In this document: piece by piece, positions 1 through 5,297 of the stretch | Layout: each line of letters begins with the position of its first letter | Numbering within the stretch: position 1 is the stretch's first letter | Source: Accumulibacter sp. | GTDB taxonomy: Bacteria; Pseudomonadota; Gammaproteobacteria; Burkholderiales; Rhodocyclaceae | Assembly (NCBI GenBank): GCA_003538495.1 | Contig: DPSD01000410.1 | Span: 1 to 5,873 of the forward strand | Length of the DNA: 5,873 nucleotides | Direction of reading: 5' to 3' | The notes under the pieces: model-generated | The model's input: the letters and a program-made list of their open reading frames with translations, nothing else | What the model was told of the DNA's origin: nothing | Databases searched by the model: none | Made by a program: the position numbers and the translations under genes

Positions 1-1528
1 CCTGCGCGCGCGAGCTGCCGTCTTCGTGCACGACTTCCGGAACGCGCTCCTTCCAGCCATCGGCAACCTTGAAGGTAAAGGTCATGAACGGCGCCGGATG
101 ATCGCTGCCGAGCATCTGCGGACCGACGCTGTCGAGCATGCTCGGGCAAAATGGGCGCCAGCGCTCGCGGAACTTGATCTGCGCGTTGATCCGGTCGGCA
201 ACGCCGGCAACGCTCGGGCAACCGAGGATCGAACGGCCACCGAGCGCGCGCGGACCAAACTCCATCCGCCCCTGGAACCACGCGACAGGGTTCCCCGCCA
301 CCAGGATCGCGGCGATTTCCTGCGGCACCTGGCTCAGTCTTCGCCACTGCGGCTGCGCCGGGTGTCGGGCACAGGCGGCGACGACATCTTCATTGCTGTA
401 GGACGGCCCGAGAAAGACGTGCTCCAGCTTCTCCACCGGCACGCCCCGCTGCACCGACACCCAGGCGGCCGCGCCAAGCGCGGTGCCGGCGTCACCCGAC
501 GCCGGCTGGACGTAGAGTTCGCGGACATCCGGGCGAGCGATGATCTTCTGATTGAGCTTGACGTTCAACGCGCCGCCGCCCGAAAAGGCGAGTCGGCCGG
601 TTTCGCGCAGAATGTCGCCAAGGTAGTGCTCGAGCATCTGCAACGAGAGGTCCTCGAAGAGCTTCTGGATGCTCGCTGCGTAATGAATATAGGGGTCGTC
701 GGCGATGTCACCCGCGCGCTTCGGACCCAGCCACTCGACCAGTTTCGGCGAAAAGTAGTAGCCCTTCCCTTTTTCCTTGTAGCGGCGGAAGCCGATCACG
801 TTGGCGTAGTCGGTATTGACCGTCAGTTCGCCGTTCTCGAACTTCGCCAGCCGCGAGAAATCGTAGCGCTGCGGATCGCCATAAGGCGCCATGCCCATTA
901 CCTTGTACTCGCCGTCGAGCATCTCGAAACCGAGGTACTCGGTCAATGCGCCGTACAGCCCGCCGAGCGAATCCGGGTCGTAGAACTCCTTGATCTTGTG
1001 AATCCTGCCGTTCTCACCGTAGCCGAAGAAGGTCGTCGCGTACTCGCCTTTACCGTCGATCCCGAGAATCGCTGTTTTTTCCGCAAATCCCGCACAGAAG
1101 TAGGCGCTGGCCGCGTGCGCCAGGTGATGTTCGACCGGCACGATCTCTGTCTTCTTCAGATCGAAACCGAGCTGCAGCAGGCACCACTCGATGCGTTTGC
1201 GGTAGCGATGGAAACGCCGGTTGCCGGTCAGGATGGCGTCGAGCGCTCGCTCCGGCGCGTACCAGTAGCGCTTGGCATAATGCCAGCGCGCCGGCCCGAA
1301 AAGGCTGATCGGGGCATAGGGAATCGCCACTGCATCGACCTCGGCCGGCTTGACACCGGCAAACTCCAGGCAGAACTTCGCCGCCTCGTAGGGCATGCGG
1401 TTCCTGGCGTGCTTGTCGCGGACGAAACGTTCTTCCTCCGCCGCGGCCACGAGTTTGCCATTGATGTACAGCGCCGCCGAAGGATCGTGGGTCAGCGCGC
1501 CGGAAAGTCCAAGCAGGATCAGGGCCAA
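1..1528 (-). CDS. O-carbamoyltransferase, NodU/CmcH/TobZ family (3' end cut by window edge)
   Basis: The frame is open for 509 codons from 1528 to the left edge without a stop or frameshift. NodU/TobZ enzymes use carbamoyl phosphate and ATP to form a carbamoyl-adenylate, then carbamoylate a hydroxyl on a sugar, antibiotic or other small molecule in the cytoplasm. The Kae1-like N-terminal domain is visible: start-type strand LILLGLSG at residues 4-10, AAAEEERF at 28-35, the HHLAHA metal/nucleotide motif at 134-139, IDGKGE at 157-162, YKVMGMAPYG at 208-217 and SGGGALN near 317-323. The C-terminal carbamoyltransferase domain shows GRMEFGPRALGGRSIL from about 420 and IKFRERWRPFCPS from about 451, ending at VVHEDGSSRAQ. 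Family members usually run to about 570-620 residues, so perhaps 60-100 are missing. I chose a TTG start at 1528: an in-frame TGA lies 21 bases upstream, there is no ATG, and the family starts at this point. The acceptor cannot be told from the sequence; a polysaccharide or secondary-metabolite substrate is possible. Confidence 0.95.
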   Translation of the reverse strand, partial: MALILLGLSGALTHDPSAALYINGKLVAAAEEERFVRDKHARNRMPYEAAKFCLEFAGVKPAEVDAVAIPYAPISLFGPARWHYAKRYWYAPERALDAILTGNRRFHRYRKRIEWCLLQLGFDLKKTEIVPVEHHLAHAASAYFCAGFAEKTAILGIDGKGEYATTFFGYGENGRIHKIKEFYDPDSLGGLYGALTEYLGFEMLDGEYKVMGMAPYGDPQRYDFSRLAKFENGELTVNTDYANVIGFRRYKEKGKGYYFSPKLVEWLGPKRAGDIADDPYIHYAASIQKLFEDLSLQMLEHYLGDILRETGRLAFSGGGALNVKLNQKIIARPDVRELYVQPASGDAGTALGAAAWVSVQRGVPVEKLEHVFLGPSYSNEDVVAACARHPAQPQWRRLSQVPQEIAAILVAGNPVAWFQGRMEFGPRALGGRSILGCPSVAGVADRINAQIKFRERWRPFCPSMLDSVGPQMLGSDHPAPFMTFTFKVADGWKERVPEVVHEDGSSRAQ

Positions 1529-1529
1529 G

Positions 1530-1542
1530 GTGAGGGTCTCAC
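1530..1542 (-). promoter_or_regulatory. Small perfect hairpin touching the carbamoyltransferase start codon
   Basis: On the minus strand GTGAG, a 3-base loop ACC and CTCAC form a perfect 5-bp stem that ends one base before the TTG start at 1528. It fills the place where a Shine-Dalgarno sequence would be expected, and no strong one is seen there. The pairing is seen directly. A role in keeping translation initiation low is inference, and a 5-bp stem can arise by chance. Confidence 0.3.
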
Positions 1543-1600
1543 AGGGTCACACTGGCGGCCCGGGAAGCCGACAGGCAGCGGCGGGCCGACGAAATGCCCG

Positions 1601-1606
1601 AGTATA
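1601..1606 (-). promoter_or_regulatory. Possible -10 box for the carbamoyltransferase
   Basis: The minus strand reads TATACT here, five of six matches to the sigma-70 -10 consensus, about 73 bases before the TTG start. No recognisable -35 (TTGACA-like) element lies 16-18 bases upstream, where the sequence is CACAGA-like, and there is no extended TG. The position between the upstream phosphatase gene's hairpin and this gene fits a separate promoter, but the support is weak. Confidence 0.25.
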
Positions 1607-1628
1607 CCTGCAGCGGCGTCGCTTCTGT

Positions 1629-1678
1629 GCGCTGTGCGCGGTCGCCAGCGACCACCTGCCGACGCGTCGCGCACGCGC
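1629..1678 (-). terminator. Nested hairpin downstream of the phosphatase gene (terminator-like, no U-tract)
   Basis: GCGC and GTGCGCG at 1629-1640, with one bulged T, pair with CGCGCACGCGC at 1668-1678. Inside lies a second perfect hairpin, GGTCGC at 1640-1645 with GCGACC at 1648-1653. The structure sits 13-62 bases after the stop of the minus-strand phosphatase gene and before the possible -10 box of the carbamoyltransferase. There is no run of T after it in the minus direction, so it is not a classical intrinsic terminator. It may stabilise the mRNA 3' end or act with Rho. The pairing is seen; the function is inferred. Confidence 0.35.
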
Positions 1679-1690
1679 TGGCGGACCCGT

Positions 1691-2194
1691 CTACGCCGGG
1701 ACCGGAAGCTGTGCCAGGTACTCCTGGTGAACCGCAAGGCTCAGGGCCTTCGGCCGTAGCGCTTTGACAGCCGCCATCGCCTGCTCCCTGGAGTAGCCGC
1801 GCTCGACCAGGATCTGCGCCGCCATCAGGCCGGTGCGGCCGGAACCGCCCTTGCAGTGGACGGCAATCTTCCTGCCGGCGTCGAGGAGTTGCTGCACGGC
1901 CGCTCGCTGCGCCTGCCAGGCGACGGTAAAATCGGCCGCTGGCGCGTGCTCGTCGTCGATTGGCAGGTGAAACCAGCGCAGGCCGTGTTTGGCGCAAAGC
2001 TCGGGCAGGTCGGTCACCGAATTGCCCGCCATTTCGGCGTCCGGCATCAGGGTGATCAGAGCGTCGGCACCCGCTGCCTTGAGTTGCTCGAGCGCGGTCT
2101 CGGTGTCCACGCGGCTGGTGCCCGGGCAAGGGGTGAGGATCAGGCCGGCGCCGTGTTCGGCCAGTGGCAGCAAGTCAGAGGGATGCGTGTTCAT
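1691..2194 (-). CDS. CDKN3-like dual-specificity/tyrosine phosphatase, 167 aa
   Basis: This protein has the cysteine-dependent phosphatase signature HCKGGSGRTG at residues 113-122, which is the HCx5R P-loop: C114 would be the nucleophile and R120 the phosphate binder. The upstream segment HLPIDDEHAP (76-85) offers the general acid, D80 or D81. The early TPCPGT (21-26) and late RPKALSLAVHQEYL (147-160) fit the small KAP/CDKN3-like branch (PF05706-type) found in bacteria. It is expected to be cytoplasmic: no signal peptide or membrane segment is seen. The ATG at 2194 follows AGGTAAGG at a good distance (AGG at about -10 to -8). The reading frame stays open far upstream, but that extension runs antisense to the isomerase gene and has no phosphatase features. 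The natural substrate cannot be told from the sequence; phosphoprotein, phosphoinositide or small phosphoester are all possible. A TAGAAT hexamer on the minus strand at 2268-2273 could be a -10 box, without a clear -35. Confidence 0.9.
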   Translation of the reverse strand: MNTHPSDLLPLAEHGAGLILTPCPGTSRVDTETALEQLKAAGADALITLMPDAEMAGNSVTDLPELCAKHGLRWFHLPIDDEHAPAADFTVAWQAQRAAVQQLLDAGRKIAVHCKGGSGRTGLMAAQILVERGYSREQAMAAVKALRPKALSLAVHQEYLAQLPVPA

Positions 2195-2221
2195 GGCCTT
2201 ACCTGTGATCAATGGATTATT

Positions 2222-2240
2222 CTGCCGACTGCCCCGGCAG
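2222..2240. other. 6-bp hairpin in the phosphatase leader
   Basis: CTGCCG at 2222-2227 pairs perfectly with CGGCAG at 2235-2240 across a 7-base loop. It lies 28-46 bases upstream of the phosphatase start on the minus strand, so it could be in that gene's promoter or 5' leader. In DNA this GC-rich such a stem may be chance, and no function can be assigned. Confidence 0.25.
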
Positions 2241-2298
2241 CGACCAGCCGCCAGGCGACAGCTGCGGATTCTACCTGAGTTGGATGAGCAGATGATGC

Positions 2299-2326
2299 GC
2301 GGGCGCCGGAGGCCGGCGTAGCCCGC
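2299..2326. repeat. Strong GC-rich stem-loop in the divergent intergenic region
   Basis: GCGGGC (2299-2304) pairs with GCCCGC (2321-2326), and directly inside it GCCGG (2305-2309) pairs with CCGGC (2313-2317), leaving a 3-base loop and a 3-base bulge GTA. The total is 11 G-C base pairs. It lies between the divergent phosphatase and isomerase genes, where a terminator is not expected, and no T-run follows on either strand. It could be a REP-like dispersed palindrome or a leader structure. Only copy number elsewhere in the genome would tell. Confidence 0.4.
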
Positions 2327-2354
2327 CTCAGACGCGCTCGGCATTGCCGCACCA

Positions 2355-2370
2355 AGTCGGCGCTCCGACT
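2355..2370 (+). promoter_or_regulatory. Perfect 6-bp hairpin upstream of the isomerase ribosome binding site
   Basis: AGTCGG (2355-2360), loop CGCT and CCGACT (2365-2370) form a perfect stem ending 25 bases before the chosen ATG of the isomerase gene and 15 bases before its AAGGG. I see no convincing sigma-70 promoter for this gene, so whether the hairpin is a leader structure or an operator-like palindrome is open. Confidence 0.3.
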
Positions 2371-2395
2371 CGCATTCTGCAACCAAGGGATGGAC

Positions 2396-3184
2396 ATGCC
2401 AAAGTTTGCCGCCAACCTGAGCACGATGTTCAACGAGGTTCCCTTCCCGCAGCGCTTCGCCGCCGCGGCAAGGGCCGGCTTTCGTGCCGTCGAATTCCTC
2501 TTCCCTTATGAGCACGGCGCCACCGAAGTCGCCGGGTGGCTGCGCGAGAACAGGCTCGAAAACGTGCTCTTCAATTTGCCGCCGGGCGACTGGGCCGGCG
2601 GCGAACGCGGGCTGGCGGCGCTGCCAGGCCGCGAGGCAGATTTCCGTGCCAGTGTCGACCGGGCGCTGGAATACGCGCTGGCGCTGGGCACCCGACGCCT
2701 GCACGCGATGGCCGGGGTGCTGGTCGTCGAAGCGCAGCGGGACTACCGTGCCGCGTGCCGCGAGACCTACCTCGACAACCTGCGCTACGCCGCGCGAGAA
2801 CTGGCGAAGCACGATCGAACGCTGCTGATCGAGCCGATCAACGGTCGCGACATGCCGGGCTATTTCCTCAACAGTCAGGCCGACGCGCACGCTGTCCGTG
2901 ACCTGGTGGGCGAGCCCAACCTCAAGGTTCAGATGGACTTCTACCACGCTCAGATCGTCGAAGGAGACCTGGCGACCACCTTCAGGAAGCACTTCGCCGG
3001 GATCGGCCACGTGCAGATCGCCAGCGTCCCGTCCCGCCACGAACCGGACGACGGCGAGGTCAATTATCGCTATCTTTTCAGGCTGCTCGACGAGCTTGGC
3101 TACGACGGCTGGGTGGGTTGCGAGTACCGCCCGCGCGGCAGGACCGAGGATGGTCTGGGATGGTTGCAGGCGGCGACCCGGTGA
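2396..3184 (+). CDS. hyi: Hydroxypyruvate isomerase (Hyi/OtnI family TIM barrel)
   Basis: This 262-residue protein matches the length and character of Hyi-type isomerases, which interconvert hydroxypyruvate and tartronate semialdehyde in glyoxylate/glycerate metabolism; the related OtnI acts on 2-oxo-tetronate. It is a xylose-isomerase-like TIM barrel. The N-terminus [16 protein letters not shown] is typical. The two catalytic, metal-binding glutamates sit in [17 protein letters not shown] (E146) and GCEYRPRG (E243). Further likely ligands are D181 in MDFYHAQ and Q207 in HVQIAS. It is cytoplasmic with no signal sequence. I chose the ATG at 2396 because AAGGG lies 7-11 bases before it; the ATG at 2390 would abut the same AAGGG and would add only Met-Asp. 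The gene stands alone here, with no gcl, glxR or glycerate kinase beside it, so its exact substrate is uncertain. Hyi and OtnI cannot be separated by eye. Confidence 0.92.
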   Translation: MPKFAANLSTMFNEVPFPQRFAAAARAGFRAVEFLFPYEHGATEVAGWLRENRLENVLFNLPPGDWAGGERGLAALPGREADFRASVDRALEYALALGTRRLHAMAGVLVVEAQRDYRAACRETYLDNLRYAARELAKHDRTLLIEPINGRDMPGYFLNSQADAHAVRDLVGEPNLKVQMDFYHAQIVEGDLATTFRKHFAGIGHVQIASVPSRHEPDDGEVNYRYLFRLLDELGYDGWVGCEYRPRGRTEDGLGWLQAATR

Positions 3185-3223
3185 CGACCAGACGCGCTGT
3201 CCAGAGGGTGGTGACGGGCGGCG

Positions 3224-3321
3224 ATGACTGCGGCGCGCGTGCAGCGTAGCAAAGGGAGGCGCTTGGCCGCCCTCCCCCGCAGCAGCCCATTTGTCCGCGC
3301 GACTACGCGCACCGCAGTCAT
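3224..3321. repeat. 17-bp imperfect inverted repeat around the hyi-chrA convergent gap
   Basis: The left arm ATGACTGCGGCGCGCGT (3224-3240) and right arm ACGCGCACCGCAGTCAT (3305-3321) are reverse complements at 16 of 17 positions. The spacer of 64 bases holds the terminator-like hairpin at 3254-3276 and a GCGCG/CGCGC hairpin at 3297-3310. A further 6-bp match, GCGTAG (3244-3249) with CTACGC (3303-3308), lies just inside. The right arm covers the chrA stop codon. The repeat is seen directly. It could be a large bidirectional terminator fold or the remnant of a mobile palindromic element. Confidence 0.6.
3254..3276 (-). terminator. Probable intrinsic terminator of chrA
   Basis: Read on the minus strand, GGGAGG, a bulged G, CG, the loop GCCAAG, CG and CCTCCC form an 8-bp GC stem with one bulge, followed by TTTGCTA. 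It begins 42 bases after the chrA stop codon and lies inside the larger inverted repeat. The T-run is short, so termination may be partial. In the plus direction no T-run follows, so it would serve hyi less well. Confidence 0.45.
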
Positions 3322-4547
3322 GCCGTGACGCCGAGGGCATTCAGCAACCAGCCGGCAACGGCGCTGCCGAGCACCACCAGCCATGGCGGCAGCTTCCAGA
3401 AGATCAACGCGATCAGGGCGACCAAGGCCAGGCCGAAGTCAGCCGGCTGGCGGATCGCGCTGGTCCATACCGGGTGATACAGCGCTGCCAGCAGCAAACC
3501 GACAACCGCGGCATTGACGCCAGCCAGCGCCGCTTGCGTGTGGCGACTGCGCCGCAACTGCTCCCAGAACGGCAAGGCGCCGCAGACCAGCAGGAACGAA
3601 GGTATGAAGACCGCGATCAGGCAGATCAGGCCGCCAAGCCAGCCGCTTGGCGGCTCGTTCATCGATGCCCCGAGAAAAGCGGCAAAGGTGAACAGCGGGC
3701 CCGGGACCGCTTGCGCCGCGCCGTAGCCGGCGAGGAAGGACTCGTTACTGACCCAGCCGCTGGGCACCACCTCGGCCTGCAGCAGCGGCAGGACCACGTG
3801 CCCGCCGCCGAAAACCAGTGATCCGGCCCGGTAGAAGGCGTCGATCATCGCCAGCGTGCGTCCTGGCCATGCCTGCGCCAGGACCGGCAGTCCGATCAGC
3901 AGTAGCAAAAAAAGCGCCAGCCAGAAACACCCGCCGCGGCGGCTGATCGTCATCGGCAGCGGCTCGTGCGCCGCGTCGGGCGCGCCCTTGAACAGCAGCA
4001 ACCCCAGGAAGCCAGCCACGACGATCACCCCGACCTGCCCCGACGCGCCGGGCCAGGCCAGCACGGCGCAGGTCGCGACGGCCATGATCGTGATCCGCGC
4101 CGTACCGACGCACAGGTTGCGCGCCATTCCCCACACCGCTTGCGCGACAACCGCCACGGCGACGACCTTGAGGCTGTCCAGCACCCCGGCCGGGACGGCA
4201 TCGCCCCAGCTTGAAATGCCGAGCGCAAAGACGATCAGGGCGACCGCCGACGGCAAGGTAAATCCTGTCCAGGCGGCCAACGCGCCGGCATAGCCGGCCC
4301 GCGACAGTCCGATGGAGATTCCCACCTGACTGCTCGCCGGGCCGGGCAGGAACTGGCAAAGGGCGACCAGATCGGCGTAGGCCCGATCGCTGAGCCAGCG
4401 GCGGCGGTTGACGAACTCGTCCCGGAAGTAGCCCAGGTGCGCCACCGGGCCACCGAACGAGCTGAGTCCAAGCCGCAGAAAGATCAAGAAGACCGTCCAT
4501 GGCCTGACCGGCTCGATTGCCGCGTTGTCCGTCGGTGGCGCTGTCAT
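3318..4547 (-). CDS. chrA: Chromate transporter ChrA, long two-domain form, 409 aa
   Basis: ChrA proteins of the CHR superfamily are inner-membrane transporters that expel chromate, probably proton-coupled. The length matches the long-chain form with two homologous CHR domains. The first domain shows FGGPVAHLGYFRDEFV (31-46) and the core YADLVALCQFLPGPASSQVG (57-76). The second repeats these as FGGGHVVLPLLQAEVV (246-261) and FLAGYGAAQAVPGPLFTF (271-288). Many hydrophobic stretches lie between, for example 124-140, 151-187, 209-226, 305-326 and 339-356. The ATG at 4547 follows GGGAGG at a spacing of about nine bases. No ChrB regulator or other metal-resistance gene is adjacent, so induction by chromate cannot be inferred from context. 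Some family members have no clear link to chromate, so the substrate is known only at family level. No sigma-70 promoter upstream is convincing. Confidence 0.95.
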   Translation of the reverse strand: MTAPPTDNAAIEPVRPWTVFLIFLRLGLSSFGGPVAHLGYFRDEFVNRRRWLSDRAYADLVALCQFLPGPASSQVGISIGLSRAGYAGALAAWTGFTLPSAVALIVFALGISSWGDAVPAGVLDSLKVVAVAVVAQAVWGMARNLCVGTARITIMAVATCAVLAWPGASGQVGVIVVAGFLGLLLFKGAPDAAHEPLPMTISRRGGCFWLALFLLLLIGLPVLAQAWPGRTLAMIDAFYRAGSLVFGGGHVVLPLLQAEVVPSGWVSNESFLAGYGAAQAVPGPLFTFAAFLGASMNEPPSGWLGGLICLIAVFIPSFLLVCGALPFWEQLRRSRHTQAALAGVNAAVVGLLLAALYHPVWTSAIRQPADFGLALVALIALIFWKLPPWLVVLGSAVAGWLLNALGVTA

Positions 4548-4642
4548 CGCTCGATACCTCCCGCTCGTGGATGGTTCCCCAGAATGTTAATCGAAGGGCG
4601 ATGGCGGCGTCGAACGATCAGCAAGGGAATCAGCCGCCGGCT

Positions 4643-4660
4643 CGCTGGCAGACGCCAGCG
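4643..4660. other. Perfect 7-bp hairpin in the chrA-dksA divergent gap
   Basis: CGCTGGC (4643-4649), loop AGAC and GCCAGCG (4654-4660) form a perfect stem. It lies about 96 bases upstream of chrA (minus) and about 86 bases upstream of the -10 box of the dksA-like gene (plus). The palindrome could be an operator, a REP-like unit or chance. Apart from this and the -10 box, the 312-base gap (4548-4859) shows nothing I can identify. Confidence 0.3.
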
Positions 4661-4745
4661 CGTGCTGTCGCGTGTCGGGGCGGGCGCCAGGTGGCGGCGC
4701 TACCGGTAATCAGCCTGCGGCCCCGTCTATGCCCCCGCCACGCAA

Positions 4746-4754
4746 TGCTATAAC
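4746..4754 (+). promoter_or_regulatory. Extended -10 promoter of the dksA-like gene
   Basis: TGC directly followed by TATAAC (4749-4754) matches the extended -10 pattern TGnTATAAT with one mismatch. The -35 position is poor, as is common with extended -10 promoters. Transcription would begin near 4761 and give a leader of about 100 bases. This also argues against an upstream ATG at 4755 as the protein start, because it would precede the expected transcript start. Confidence 0.5.
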
Positions 4755-4859
4755 ATGCTTCGCCAGTGGCAAGATCAAGGCGACACCTGTCGAGCACACC
4801 GCGACACGCGGATCTTCCCGGTGGCCGGTGCCCAATCAGTCAGTGATGGAGCAGGAAAC

Positions 4860-5291
4860 ATGAACAAGCTTGCCGATCAAGTTCGCACCGAGACCGAGGC
4901 GACGCTGCGTGCAGCCCCCCCGGATGAGTACATGTCGCCCGAACAGCTGGCATTCTTCCGCCGGCGGCTGCTCGATGAAGAAAAGGCGCTGCTTTCGGCG
5001 GTGAAAGAGACCGCCGGCCACCTGCAGGAGAGCGAGACCAGTTCCGACTGGAACGATCGCGCCAGCGCCGAGGAAGAGCACACGCTGGAACTGCGCGTTC
5101 GCGACCGCGAACGCAAGCTGCTCCAGAAGATCCGTGAAGCGCTGCGCCGCATCGACGACGGCAACTACGGCTGGTGCGAGGAAACCGGCGAGCCGATCGG
5201 CATCGCCCGTTTGCTGGCGCGACCCACAGCGGCGTTGTGCCTCGAAGCGCAGGAGCGTCGCGAGCAGGCCAAACGCCGCTTTGGCGGCTGA
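4860..5291 (+). CDS. dksA: DksA/TraR-family RNA polymerase-binding regulator, cysteine-poor variant, 143 aa
   Basis: DksA binds in the RNA polymerase secondary channel and, with ppGpp, retunes transcription during starvation. The sequence shows YMSPEQLAFFRRRLLDE at 24-40, a long charged coiled coil at about 29-100 with the tip motif DxxDxA (D63, D66, A68), and the finger region GNYGWCEETGEPIG followed by RLLARPTAALCLEA. E. coli DksA carries two CxxC pairs there. Here only the first cysteine of each pair remains (C106 and C127), with T109 and A130 in the other places, so a normal four-cysteine zinc site is not possible. Similar CEETGEPIG forms are known in DksA relatives. At 143 residues it is near the E. 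coli length of 151. The ATG at 4860 has AGGA four to seven bases before it; an in-frame ATG at 4755 would add 35 residues without family resemblance. It may be the main DksA or a paralog. Confidence 0.92.
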   Translation: MNKLADQVRTETEATLRAAPPDEYMSPEQLAFFRRRLLDEEKALLSAVKETAGHLQESETSSDWNDRASAEEEHTLELRVRDRERKLLQKIREALRRIDDGNYGWCEETGEPIGIARLLARPTAALCLEAQERREQAKRRFGG

Positions 5292-5297
5292 GCAGGG

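Noticed and set aside
26..1759. 577-codon open frame on the plus strand
   Set aside because: It runs antisense to the carbamoyltransferase, whose minus-strand frame has every family motif. The plus-strand product has no recognisable domain and is rich in Arg, Ala and Leu, as expected for a shadow of a GC-rich gene.
1629..2390. A CRISPR array or tandem repeat suggested by the repeated GC-rich stems
   Set aside because: The stems differ in sequence and spacing and there is no repeated unit of constant length.
2195..3340. Upstream extension of the phosphatase frame to a 549-residue protein
   Set aside because: The extension lies antisense to hyi and across the intergenic region and shows no domain. 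The ATG at 2194 has a good ribosome binding site and the family-sized protein starts there.
3745..4500. 251-codon minus-strand frame inside chrA
   Set aside because: It is a frame-shifted shadow rich in Arg and Gly. The chrA frame has both CHR-domain motifs and continuous hydrophobic segments.
4755..4859. 35-residue N-terminal extension of the DksA-like protein from an ATG at 4755
   Set aside because: The ATG directly follows the -10 box, the added residues do not resemble DksA, and the ATG at 4860 has a well-placed AGGA.
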